The notes under the pieces: generated by a model
The model's database searches: none
What the model was told of the DNA's origin: nothing
What the model saw: the letters and a program-made list of their open reading frames with translations, nothing else
Source: JAUIIK01 sp963745675
Lineage (GTDB): Bacteria; Chloroflexota; Chloroflexia; Thermomicrobiales; CFX8
DNA: 64,000 bases
Assembly (NCBI GenBank): GCA_963745675.1
Contig: CAVUYM010000013.1
Location: 124,001 to 188,000, forward strand
Reading direction: 5' to 3'
Made by a program: the position numbers and the translations under genes
In this document: one piece after another, positions 53,895 to 63,008 of the stretch
Numbering within the stretch: position 1 is the stretch's first letter
Layout of the letters: the number at the start of each line of letters is the position of its first letter

Positions 53895-54780
53895 CTACCG
53901 ATCATCCATCCGCAACACATCACCCAGGCCATCGCCAATGAGGCTGAGGGCAATACCGGTGATGACAATTGCCGCGCCCGGCAAGGCGCTGATCCACCAG
54001 GCGGTCACCATGAAGGGTTGCCCGCCTGCGACCATCGCGCCCCACTCAGGGGCTGGCGGCCGTTCGCCCAGGCCGAGGTAACTCAGGCCGGCTGCATAGC
54101 CGATGTAGAGGGCGATGTCCGTCGCTGCAAAGACGAAGCAAGGGATGACTGCGTTGGGAAAGACGTGCTTGTCCAATGATGCGCCAGTCACTGCCGCCAA
54201 TTGATTTGGCGGCGGTGACGTATTCCTTATTCTTCTCGACAAAGATCGTCGAACGTATTAACCGTGCATAGACGATCCAGGCCAACATTGCTACTGCAAT
54301 GTACATATTCGTCAAGCCGGGGCCCAGGACAGAAACGAGGAAAATCAGGAGTACAAGACCTGGAAACGCCTGGACGATATCGACGGCGCGCATCGCGACC
54401 GTATCCACGAAACCGCCATAAAAGCCCGCCAACGTGCCAATCAGGACGCCGATGATGAACGGCGAAATGACGGCAATCAGACCAACGCGCAAGTCGATGC
54501 GAGCGCCATGAATGACGCGCGTCAACACGTCGCGGCCGAAATTATCGGTGCCGAAGGGATGGTCCAGGTTTGGCGATATCAGAGCGCTTTGTGGGTCCAC
54601 TTCAATTGGTTCGTAGGGTGTCAGCCAGGGCGCCAGAATCGCGATCATGATGAGTGTCAACAGGACCGTGCCGCCAATGATGAGGTTCCTGTTGCTCAAT
54701 TGTGTTAGCAACCGATTGCGACGAGTTCGCACCACCGCAGCGCCTGCCAACGTACTGGCATCGGCTATATTTGCCGCCAT
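53895..54780 (-). CDS. ABC transporter permease, DppC/OppC type (frameshifted)
   Basis: About 295 residues, six helices. The N-terminal OppC motif is visible (LLTLIMIAILAPWLTPYEPI, then HPFGTDNFGRDVLTRVIHGA). The inner-membrane domain follows (LRVGLIAVISPFIIGVLIGT; GFVDTVAMRAVDIVQAFPGL), then the EAA loop KEYVTAAKSIGGSDWRII. Near 54175 the frame changes by one base and the rest follows: HVFPNAVIPCFVFAATDIAL, GYAAGLSYLGLGERPPAPEW, and MVTAWWISALPGAAIVITGI. Second permease of the Opp/Dpp-type importer. No ATPase gene is in the operon. Confidence 0.88.
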
Positions 54781-54811
54781 CCAGGACGCATCCTTCCCTG
54801 AATCCTCACGA

Positions 54812-55755
54812 CTAGCTTAGAACAACCCGAGGGTCGAGAAACGAATAGATGATGTCGACGATCAGGTTGATAGAGATGACCATGATAGCAAAGATGAACG
54901 TTGCTGCCTGAACTGTCGGATAGTCGCGAAACTGGACCGATTCGATCAGCAGCGCGCCTGCGCCCGGCAGCGCGAAAACCTTCTCTGTGATGACGGTTCC
55001 GCCCATCAGACCGCCGATGGTGATGCCGAAGAGCGTGACAGTCGGAATCAGCGCGTTCCGCAGGACGTGCACGGTAATGACTCTTCGCTCCTCCAGCCCC
55101 TTGGAGCGAGCGGTCGTTACATAGTCCGAATTCAATGCATCGAGAATACTCGCCCTCAAAATACGAATGAGATATGGAGCGGTGACCAGCGCGAGATGTC
55201 AACGATGGCAGGATCACGTGTTTCAGATGCTCGGGCAGGTGTGTCTCCATACCCCGAGACGGGTAAAAGATTCAACTTGATGCTGAAGATAATGATCAGC
55301 AGAATGCCAGTATAAAACGTCGGCATGACCATCGTGATCGTGAGCACCGCCCGTACGGCATTATCGATGACGCTGTCTTTCTTCAGGGCGGCTAACACGC
55401 CGAGCGGCACGGTTATCACGATGAGGAAGAAAGCCGTCACTCCGACCACCGTGAGCGATACCTTCAGACGGTCCCAGAGGATGTCATTGACGGGAATACG
55501 ATATTTGAGTGAATCACCCAGATCAAAGGTGAAAAGATCGCGAACAAAATACCCGTACTGAACATAGATCGGCTCATCTAGCCCCAACTTCACTCGCATG
55601 AGTGCTCGTTGCTCATTGGTTGCCTTTTCACCCAGCATCGAATCTGCCGGATCTCCGGGAATAGCGCGCAGCATTACGAAAATGATGATCGTAATGCCGA
55701 TGACTACTGGAATCATCTGAAGCAAGCGACGAATGATATAGCGACTTCTGGTCAT
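54812..55755 (-). CDS. ABC transporter permease, DppB/OppB type (frameshifted)
   Basis: About 315 residues. The N-terminal frame (55156-55755) has the OppB start YIIRRLLQMIPVVIGITIII, FVMLRAIPGDPADSMLGEKA, and LDEPIYVQYGYFVRDLFTFD. Between about 55160 and 55250 at least two one-base changes scramble the loop; PEHLKHVILPSL in a third frame is the expected continuation. The last frame (to 54812) has RASILDALNSDYVTTARSKG (the EAA loop), LFGITIGGLMGGTVITEKVF and DIIYSFLDPRVVLS. It precedes the DppC-type gene by 31 bases. Function: membrane channel of an oligopeptide, dipeptide or sugar importer. Confidence 0.85.
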
Positions 55756-55823
55756 GGATCCTCCGAAGGACTACGAAAGGGACGGGAGTTGATCCCCATC
55801 CCTTTCGTAGCTATCGCCACTAC

Positions 55824-57615
55824 CTACTTATCGAGCCATGTATCGATGAAGCCATACGGGCCAAGCGGATGCTGCCAAAATCCCTTGACATAGTTTTGCA
55901 ATGCGTCGATGTAGGGAATGCTGAAGAGATAGAAGAGTGGACCCTCTTCGCGATAGATCTCCTGGACTTTGTAGTACATCTCTTGTCGTTTTTCCGGATC
56001 CAGTTCAGTCTTCGCTGCCCGGACGAGATCTTCCACTTCGGGGTTTGCGTAACCTGTCTTCGCGTAGTCGGACGCATCAGGCAAACAGAAGTAGCCCAGA
56101 ATTTGATCCGGGTCGATCATGTCATTCGTCCAGCCGCCGAGACGCACATCGTAATCGCCAGCATTCGTGCGGTCACGGATGACGGCGTTGTCGAGTGGCG
56201 AGATGATCAGGTTGATCCCAATCTCTTTCCACATCGCCTGGAGCGCGATTGCCAACGCTTCCTGTTGAGGGTTGCCGGCGGAGATCAGAACCTCGGCGTC
56301 GCCACCATCTGGATTATCCGACATGGCCATCAATTCCTTGGCCTTATCGAGGTCGAATTCGTGCGGCTTAATGTTCGGGATTATGGTACAGCGCACCATT
56401 GGGAATAATCGTCGTTGAGCGCTCGGCGATGCCGTACTGGACCGTTTCGATCAACTGGTCGTAGTCGATTGCATAGGCCATCGCCTGACGTACTAGCAGA
56501 TCATCATAGGGCGGGTTCGGCTCTGGGAATGCGACGTTGACACGCGCGAAGTAGTTATAGGAGGCTGTTGCGAGGAGAACATTGAGATCGGGGTCCCCCT
56601 GCAGCTCGGCGACGCGATTGAACGGGATGCTGATCTGCCCGATGACGCCGTCGACCTCTCCGCCCTGCAGCTGGAGGATCGCACTATTCGAGTCCGGTAC
56701 CGTGATCACCTTGACCTCGTCGAGGTGCGGCAGCCCTTCGTCCCAGTAATGCTCGTTGCGAGCGAGAAGGGTGTACTGGCTGACAGCCCATTCCTTGAGG
56801 TAGAAGGGGCCGGTACCCATGGAGTGATCCTTGAGAATATCCACGCCATTTTCCTCGACGTATGCCTTCGAGATGATGCTGCTATTGAACATCGACACGG
56901 CGGCAAGGAAGGACGCATCGCCTGCGCCCAGCGTGATTTCGATAGTTGAGTCGTCTGGCGCGGTAATTTCGCCGGCATTCGTGAGGGTGAACGACCAGGG
57001 GCTCTCTTCGGTGTCCCGGGCTCGTTCGAGCGACCAGATAACGTCGTCGGTTGAGAGTTCACTGCCATCTGCGAACATGATGCCGGGACGGAGATGGAAT
57101 GTGTACACGAGCCCGTCATCCGATATGTCCCACGACTCGGAAATCGCCGGCTCGATCCCTGTCGCCATTCGATCGCTTCGAACCAGAGACTGATACAAGC
57201 TGAAGATCAACCAGATGGTGCTGTTCGAGTCGTTCAGCACAGGATCGTAGAGATCAGCATCGCCATCCCGAATGAACGAAGCGCTACCGCCATCTTTCGG
57301 TGTGTCCGACCCAGTAGAAGCAGTCGTCGCTGTTGGCTCAGCGGGCGCTTCCGTGGCGTCGCTTCCAGCGGCTTCAGCTTCGGCTGTCTGGGTTGCGGCG
57401 CCGCTCATATCGGCTGAGATGACGACGGTCGGCGTCGCCGTTGCGTCTTGCGCTCCTGTGTCATCGCCGCCGCTATCATCGTCGTCATCACCACCACAAG
57501 CGGCCAGCAGCGCACCGATCGCGGGCGCGGTCAACGCCATTGCCAGGGCTCGTCGCCCGACTTCACGCCGGCTCAGCGTGCTAGACCGAATAAACTCTTC
57601 TAGGTTCACCATCAA
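55824..57615 (-). CDS. ABC transporter substrate-binding lipoprotein, SBP_bac_5 (DppA/OppA) family (frameshifted)
   Basis: About 595 residues. The N terminus (SRREVGRRALAMALTAPAIG, then ALLAACGG) has an Arg-rich n-region and a lipobox with Cys, so it is an exported lipoprotein, possibly through Tat. A long Asp/Gly/Thr/Ala linker follows. The binding domain starts GGSASFIRDGDADLYDPVLN and has the family signature YTFHLRPGIMFADGSELSTD, then GTGPFYLKEWAVSQYTLLAR. At about 56375-56395 the frame changes by one base, and the C-terminal lobe follows (KPHEFDLDKAKELMAMSDNP, then PYGFIDTWLDK). First gene of a minus-strand operon with two permeases. A hairpin lies 90 bases upstream. Ligand unknown; the downstream dehydrogenases suggest a sugar or sugar acid. 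Confidence 0.88.
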
Positions 57616-57934
57616 CGCAATCCTCTCTCCACTTTCGGATCATAAATGGCATTCTTCGTGACGGCGACAACCCCCGCTCGCCACATCTACGATAGACAAG
57701 GCGGCACTCCGTATGTCTGGAGTGCCGTCTATTGCATGCGGTACGAGCGCAGACTATTTCACGCGTCTCGTACTGTCAATAGTATATCTCCAATCCGTCT
57801 TCTAATATATCTTAAGACGAATGATGAAGAATTCCTGTTGAGTGTACGTATCTAGATGTAGAACGGATGCAGGTTTGGCGGGTCTGCGTAAGGTATCTTC
57901 TCTGACCTGTTCGCCATCTGGCCCAGCAACACAA
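57616..57934. other. Intergenic region upstream of the Opp/Dpp operon
   Basis: 320 bases with no gene. It includes the stem-loop at 57702-57727 and an AT-rich stretch around 57780-57840 that would suit the promoter of the operon. The HAD gene ends at the right border. Confidence 0.4.
57702..57727 (-). promoter_or_regulatory. Perfect stem-loop between the HAD gene and the Opp/Dpp operon
   Basis: CGGCACTCC (57702-57710) pairs perfectly with GGAGTGCCG (57719-57727) around an eight-base loop. On the minus strand it lies 200 bases past the HAD stop and 87 bases before the binding-protein start. With no T run, an operator or leader hairpin of the transport operon is as likely as a terminator. Confidence 0.5.
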
Positions 57935-58648
57935 TTAGCAGCCGAACTGGCTCGCAAGGTCGAGGAAATCGCTGGCGACGATCGTCCAATCTCGCTCCGG
58001 TTCGAGATCACTGGTCTGAGCGGGGCCGTGTTCGGTTGGCCGCCTGACGAAGGCTGTCTGGAACCCGCAGGCAGACGCGGCGACGAGATCACCGTTATGG
58101 GCAGCGACCATCAGACATTCTTCGGGCTCGAGGCCAAGCGTTCGTGCGGTGGCGAGATAGGCCTCAGGCTGGGGTTTATAGGCCCGTGCGAACTCCGCGC
58201 CGAGGATGACGTCCCAGGGCAGGCCGGCGCGTTTGGCCATATTGACCATCAGCGCGATGTTGCCGTTCGAGAGCGTCGCCAGGATATAGCGAGACTTGAG
58301 CCGGGTTAGTCCTTCGACGACATCGGGCCAGGGATCGAGCCGGTGCCAGGCGCGATTGAAATGTTCGACCTCAGCTTCAGTCAGATTGTCGATCTCGTAG
58401 CGTTCGAGCAGTTGATCGAGGCTCTCGCGATGTAGCTCATCGAGGATCGTCCAGGGTCTCTCACCCTCACGCACCTTCGCCATCGATGGCTGGTAGAGCG
58501 CCCGCCAGTCGTCAGCAAACTGTTCCCAGTCCACCGTCAGTCCTTTAGCTTCACCCAGCTCCCGCCCCTCACGGGCAATGCTCGTCCTCCAATCGACGAC
58601 GGTACCGAAGACATCAAAGGTCAGTGCTTTGATTGAGTTCGGGTTCAT
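57935..58648 (-). CDS. HAD hydrolase, haloacid dehalogenase type II family
   Basis: 237 residues. Motif I with the nucleophile Asp is KALTFDVFGTVVDWRTSI, motif II is LATLSNGNIALMV, motif III Lys is in EFARAYKPQPEAYLATARTL, and motif IV is ECLMVAAHNGDLVAASACGF. The cap is of C1 type (WRALYQPSMAKVREGERPWT). The combination FGTVVDWR and AYKPQPEAYL is that of L-2-haloacid dehalogenases, though many family members act on other substrates. Stand-alone, same strand as the transport operon that follows. Confidence 0.9.
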   Translation of the reverse strand: MNPNSIKALTFDVFGTVVDWRTSIAREGRELGEAKGLTVDWEQFADDWRALYQPSMAKVREGERPWTILDELHRESLDQLLERYEIDNLTEAEVEHFNRAWHRLDPWPDVVEGLTRLKSRYILATLSNGNIALMVNMAKRAGLPWDVILGAEFARAYKPQPEAYLATARTLGLEPEECLMVAAHNGDLVAASACGFQTAFVRRPTEHGPAQTSDLEPERDWTIVASDFLDLASQFGC

Positions 58649-58684
58649 TGCATTGCCTCACTTCGAGAAGCCGGATATTTGGGA

Positions 58685-58864
58685 TCAGGCATCCGCTTGC
58701 GGTAGGTCGGGATCGTCATCAGGATCATAGTCGAGGTCGCCGCGCAGGCGGGTGAGCGCCCAGACGAAACCAGCCAGTCCGAAGCTGATCGCGAAGGTGA
58801 TCAGAAATTCGTCCCAGGTGAAGCGACCGCTATGGAGTAGTACGAGCAGTAGTTGAGCTTGCAT
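58685..58864 (-). CDS. Small single-helix membrane protein (59 aa)
   Basis: ATG at 58862-58864, stop at 58685-58687. The sequence starts MQAQLLLVLLHSGRFTWDEF, continues with a hydrophobic helix (LITFAISFGLAGFVWALT) and ends in a highly acidic tail (RLRGDLDYDPDDDPDLP). The N-terminal LLLVLLHSGRFTWDEFL motif and acidic C terminus look designed rather than random. Function unknown. It is probably the first gene before the HAD gene (37-base gap), so the pair may be one transcript. Confidence 0.6.
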   Translation of the reverse strand: MQAQLLLVLLHSGRFTWDEFLITFAISFGLAGFVWALTRLRGDLDYDPDDDPDLPQADA

Positions 58865-58928
58865 CTCGAGTCATTGTTTCTGGCTGACGCTAGGCCGCTC
58901 AGGTTCCGATCAAGTATCCCCTATTGAA

Positions 58929-59417
58929 TCAACCCAGGTTCCCGGCGCGGTCGGCGTCAAGATGGACGTACCAGCGGTCGATCTTCCAACCGTCGAGCTG
59001 TTTCACGAGCGTTCCAGCGTAGCGGCCAGGTGTTTCAGAGACGGTCTTGCCGTCGGGTGCTGTGCGGACGAGCAGCAGGATGGCAGCGATTTCGGCGGTG
59101 GTGTCAGTTTGGGAAGTTACAGCGACATTCGTCAGCAGGTGGCGTTCCTGGCCGATTCGCTGGCGATTGGCGCTTGCATTCAATGCAGCCTGATGCAGTT
59201 GTTTCCGGCCACTGATGGTCGTTGTCGAGCCATCAGGAAAGGCTTCATGGATGATGAAGTTGGCCTCCTTGGTGAAGATGAGGGGCCAGTCGTCACATTG
59301 GCCGTCGTCGTAGAGCAGTGAATAGAGGCTGATGACGTTGAGGATCTCGAAGCGATCAATGACGTTGAACGTGGGCATGAGCGACAGGTTCTCCGGGTAC
59401 TGGTGGGCACGTGCCAT
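58929..59417 (-). CDS. SnoaL-like / nuclear transport factor 2 (NTF2) fold protein
   Basis: 162 residues forming one NTF2-like cone: an N-terminal helix DRFEILNVISLYSLLYDDGQ, the strand WPLIFTKEANFIIHEAFPDG, the helix GRKQLHQAALNASANRQRIG, and strands RHLLTNVAVTSQTDTTAEIA, RYAGTLVKQLDGWKIDRWYV. This is the SnoaL_4 type, where an Asp in the first helix and a His on a strand can form a dehydratase/isomerase site. Same strand and 20 bases downstream of the membrane protein at 59438, so probably in the same Fur/Zur-box operon. Confidence 0.82.
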   Translation of the reverse strand: MARAHQYPENLSLMPTFNVIDRFEILNVISLYSLLYDDGQCDDWPLIFTKEANFIIHEAFPDGSTTTISGRKQLHQAALNASANRQRIGQERHLLTNVAVTSQTDTTAEIAAILLLVRTAPDGKTVSETPGRYAGTLVKQLDGWKIDRWYVHLDADRAGNLG

Positions 59418-59437
59418 TCGAACTCGCTAATGCTGGC

Positions 59438-59959
59438 CTAGTGCGCCAGGTCTTCACGCAGGAAATCGGCGATACGCCGCTCGCGAACCGCGATGACCAA
59501 CTTTTTCATCGTATCGTAGATGACAGGTAGTTCGAGATAGTCGATCAGGATCGCAATCCATGCTAACCAGGCAGGCAGGCTGCTAACGGCAGCTTCGCCG
59601 GTGAACTCGTTGACGACGAACTCGTCGGTGATCCAGAAGATGTGCAACCACTGGGTATTAAGGAAGAACAGGAAGAGCACCGGTTTCCAGCTGAAACCGT
59701 CCCTGCGTAGTTCGTTGATATAGATCAGCGAAACGCCGAGCAGGGCCGGTATCTCGGTGTAGTCGACGATCAGGATAAGGGCGTAGAAGACGCCCTGGGG
59801 ATGGAACAGACTCTCGTCGAAGAGCCGTTGATAGACGACATCAAGGCTCAACCAGTAAAGATGAAAGAGCTGTAACAAAAACAGCCCGGACGCTACGGCG
59901 ATGTTGATTGTGTAGTTGCGTTCATACCAATTGAAGAATCGTTGCCAGAGATCGCGCAT
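59438..59959 (-). CDS. Membrane protein with internal duplication of HxxW and DYxExP motifs, behind a Fur/Zur-like box
   Basis: 173 residues, four or five hydrophobic helices. Each half has the same two motifs: LFHLYWLSLDVV and, later, LILIVDYTEIPALLGVSLIY in the first; WLHIFWITDEFV and AILIDYLELPVIYDTMKKLV in the second. The repeated His, Asp and Glu in membrane segments suggest a metal site, though this is inference. I recognise no named family. About 45-75 bases upstream lies a double Fur/Zur-like operator (60005-60036), which supports a link to iron or zinc supply. It is followed after 20 bases by the NTF2-fold gene. The start ATG at 59957-59959 is the only good one. Confidence 0.7.
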   Translation of the reverse strand: MRDLWQRFFNWYERNYTINIAVASGLFLLQLFHLYWLSLDVVYQRLFDESLFHPQGVFYALILIVDYTEIPALLGVSLIYINELRRDGFSWKPVLFLFFLNTQWLHIFWITDEFVVNEFTGEAAVSSLPAWLAWIAILIDYLELPVIYDTMKKLVIAVRERRIADFLREDLAH

Positions 59960-60004
59960 CTATCAGCCCCCGATGCCGAATAAAGCGACTAAACGAACCA
60001 GCCT

Positions 60005-60036
60005 TGATAATCGTTCTCAGTTGAGAATAATTATCG
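60005..60036 (-). promoter_or_regulatory. Double Fur/Zur-family operator
   Basis: Two abutting sites, TGATAATCGTTCTCA (60005-60019) and TGAGAATAATTATCG (60022-60036), each match the 7-1-7 Fur-family consensus TGATAATNATTATCA at 12 of the 14 specified positions. Together GATAATCGTTCTCA-GT-TGAGAATAATTATC is a 30-base near-perfect palindrome (12 of 14 arm positions pair). It stands 46-77 bases before the start of the membrane protein at 59959, a normal promoter position. Iron (Fur) and zinc (Zur) control cannot be separated by sequence. Confidence 0.6.
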
Positions 60037-60183
60037 ACCACATTGAAGGGCAACGCAATACCATTGCTATCCGAATCGATGACGCGAAAAATCTGAGCAT
60101 CAAAGCTCTCGTAGAGTGCAGTCTATCCCCGCCTGCGTACGTACGCAATATCAAGCCGTGATGTTGGAGATGATTGATGCCGT

Positions 60184-61354
60184 CTATCGAGCCTTGAGCG
60201 CGTCGTCCATGCGTTCAAGCGCCTGGAGCATCTTGTCGTCGGGCTGGAGGAGGGTGAAGCGCATGTAGTCGCTCCACTTCTCGCCGAATCCGCTGCCGGG
60301 GAAGACCATGACGCCTGCCTCGCGCAACCAGAAGTACGAAAGCTGCATGGCGTCCATGCCGGTCGAGCTGATATTGGCCCAGATGTAGAAGGCGCCCTCT
60401 GACGAACCAAAGCTGAAGCCCATCTCACGCAAACCGTCCATCAGCACTCTACGCCGGTGGGCATAGAGATCGCGCATCTGCGCGGACGGCGTCCTGTGGG
60501 CCTTCGAGGGCAGCGACGGCGGCCCACTGAGAGACGGTCGGGGCGTGAACGTTGATCATCGCCTTGAGACTGGCGACGGCCTGGATGAACTCGGCCGGGG
60601 CGGCGATGTAGCCGACCCGCCAGCCAGTCATCGCGTAAGCCTTCGAGAGGCCGTTGAGGGTGATCGTGCGCTCCCGCATGCCGGGTAGCGAGCCGATACT
60701 GAGGTGCTCCGCGCCGTCGTAGAGGAAGTGCTCGTAGATCTCGTCGCTGATGACGATCAGGTCGCGTTCGATGGCGAGATCGGCGATCTTCCTCAGTTCG
60801 TCGGGCGGGATGACGGCGGCGGTCGGGTTGCTCGGGGTGATCAGCAGCAGCGCTTTCGAGCGATCAGTCAGGCAGGCTTCGACATCGGCGGCCTGGAGGG
60901 CGAAGTCATGCTCCAGCGTCGTCGGGACGAGGACGATCTTGCCGCCAGCGAGGTTGATCGCGGTGTCGTAGGCGGGATAGCGGGGATCGGGCACCAGCAC
61001 CTCGTCGCCGGGATCGACCAGCGACTGTATAAGAAGGAAGAGCGCTTCCTGACTGCCGGTCGTGACCAGCACCTCGGTCGCAGCGTCGACCACGACGTTA
61101 TTCTCGCGTTCCAGCTTATCGGCGATGGCCTGGCGCAGTTCGATCAGCCCCCGGGTTGGCGCTGGACCGGTGCGGCCCTCGTCGATGGCGCGGTGAGCGG
61201 CGGCGATGATGTGGTCGGGTGTGGCCGAGTCGGGATCGCCGAGCCCGAGGCTGATGAGATCGGGTGTCTCGTTGGCCAGCGCCTGGAGAGTGAAGATATC
61301 GACCTCTTCGCTGGATGCGTCGCTGGTCTTCGGTGCTGTCTGTGCCTCTGCCAT
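60184..61354 (-). CDS. Pyridoxal phosphate-dependent aminotransferase, class I/II (frameshifted)
   Basis: About 390 residues. The ATG at 61352-61354 is chosen because GAAGGAG stands before it; 61423 would add a non-conserved tail. Fold-type I aminotransferase features: LISLGLGDPDSATPDHIIAA, TTGSQEALFLLIQSLVDPGD, the PNPT-type SNPTAAVIP, the VISDEIYEHFLYDG aspartate/tyrosine block, and the PLP lysine Lys238 in TLNGLSKAYAMTGWRVGYIA. Near 60470 the frame changes by one base and the C-terminal domain follows (MGFSFGSSEGAFYIWANISS, with the substrate Arg region MRFTLLQPD). Neighbouring aminotransferase at 61652 is a distant paralogue. Confidence 0.9.
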
Positions 61355-61445
61355 CGTCAATGCTCCTTCTGCCGGGGCTGGGAGTTGGTCGGTGGGGCGT
61401 CGCTCAAGGGGATCGTTGTTCAAGAACTCGAAACATCATAGGAAA

Positions 61446-61617
61446 TGTCATCCCGACCGGAGGCTTTGCGAAGTGGAGGGATCTACCTGAAGCCTCGAAG
61501 ATTCGCCGAACGGAAGACTGGTCACGAGAATGGGGTCTTGATCGTCTTGATTTCATCAAACTTTGCGATACCCCAACTAGATCCTTCCACTGCGCTCCGC
61601 TTCGGTCAGGATGACAA
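61446..61617. repeat. Inverted pair of GTCATCC elements
   Basis: Left copy GTCATCCCGACCGGAGGCTT, then GCGAAGTGGAGGGATCTACC (61447-61486). Right copy is the inverse: GATCCTTCCACTGCGCTCCG, then CTTCGGTCAGGATGAC (61579-61614). The two face each other across about 95 bases between the aminotransferase genes and could fold as one long hairpin. Confidence 0.6.
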
Positions 61618-61651
61618 CCCTGGTGCTGGTGTGGCCCCACTGCAAACATCG

Positions 61652-62799
61652 CTAGCCCTTACTGAGTTCCACAATACGCCCAACGCCATCTGACAATGCC
61701 TCCTCGGACGCGCCGAGGTTGATCCGGATGTAGTCCTGCGTCGACTCTCCGAAGCTCGAACCGGGGTCGACGATAACGCCGGAGTCCGCCAAACGCGCGG
61801 CGACGGCATCGCCACCACCGAACGGAGAAACATCGATCAACAACGGTGGGAAGGCGTCGGGCATGACGTAGCTGATACCGGCCTCGTCCAACATGGCGGT
61901 GCACGAGTGTCGCGATTGGCGGCGAAATGGGCGCGGCGCTGCTCGAACCAGTCGTCCGGTTCACCCAGGGCGGCGACGGCGGCGATCTGGGAAACAGCGG
62001 TGGTGCAGATCGACATGGCGGTTTTCAGTCCCTGGAGCAGCACCCGGTCGGCTGGCGGCGAGCAGAAGTAACCAACGCGCCATCCGGCCAGTCCGTGGGC
62101 GGTCGAGAAGGAACCGGTCAGGACGATCTCTTCGGCCAGATGAGGGTTGCTGAACAAGACTGGAGCTGGTTCGTAGAGCCCTGCTGCGTAGGAGAGATCG
62201 AGGATGATGGAGATGTCTTTTGCCCGCGCTGCCGCGACAAGTGCTTCCAGTTGGTCATCCGGGATGCGCTGGCCAGTGATCGGTGATGGCGATGCGATGA
62301 CCAGGGCTCGTGCGTCGAGCTTTTCAATAGAGGCGGGGTCGGGCAGGAGATTGTTCGATGATTCGACCTCAACCCGTACTGGCTCGGCGCCGATGAAGGT
62401 GACCATATCGACGATATGGCGGGACATCGGTTCGATGATGGCGGCCCGGTCTCCCGGTTTCAGAGCAACTTGCAAGGCGATGTAGACCGCCTCGGTGCCG
62501 CCGTTGGAGATGCCGATGTTCTCCGGGGCGATCGCGAAGCCAAGATTGACGAGATGGGTCGCAACAGCGGCCCGCAGTTGCGGGATGCCAGATGCGTCGG
62601 TGTAGTGCGTCTCGCCCTGATCGAGCGCAGCTTTCGCCGTTTGCCCGACGTGCACCGGTGTCATCGACGGCTCTGCGGTGGTCAGGTCGATGACGCTGTC
62701 TGCGGCGGTGTGGATGGGGCCAAGATGGGGCAGCACACGTTGAGCAAGTGCCCGGCCCATCGGCGTATCAGGTCGTTCGGAGGTCATCGTGCTGGACAT
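61652..62799 (-). CDS. Aminotransferase class I/II-like protein lacking the PLP lysine (frameshifted)
   Basis: About 380 residues. N terminus VIDLTTAEPSMTPVHVGQTA, then ISNGGTEAVYIALQVALKPG, PIIE-type AIIEPMSRHIVDMVTFIGAE, the SPSPITGQRIPDDQLEALVA region in place of the usual PNP motif, IILDLSYAAGLYE, and EIVLTGSFSTAHGLAGWRVG. In the last block residue 233 is Thr (ACC) where the PLP-binding Lys of SFSKAHG is expected. Near 61885 the frame changes by one base into the C-terminal domain (PFGGGDAVAARLADSGVIVD, IRINLGAS). Without the lysine a normal aminotransferase reaction is not possible; a binding or regulatory role, or a paralogue on its way out, should be considered. Confidence 0.85.
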
Positions 62800-63008
62800 C
62801 GCTACTCCTCAATAGGGCACTTCCGCGATCCCGCTGACCTTGCGACAATGCTGCACAGCAGGACGAAAATGACTGTAACAGATAGCGGGATTGGGGAAGA
62901 GGGAGTACGTCTAACCTGTAGCGGCGACTCGGTGAGTCGCCTATGTTCGGTTACCGAAGCGTTGTTAAGCCGGATGAAAAAGCGAAGGCGTGGAAAGAGG
63001 GCGAGGTA

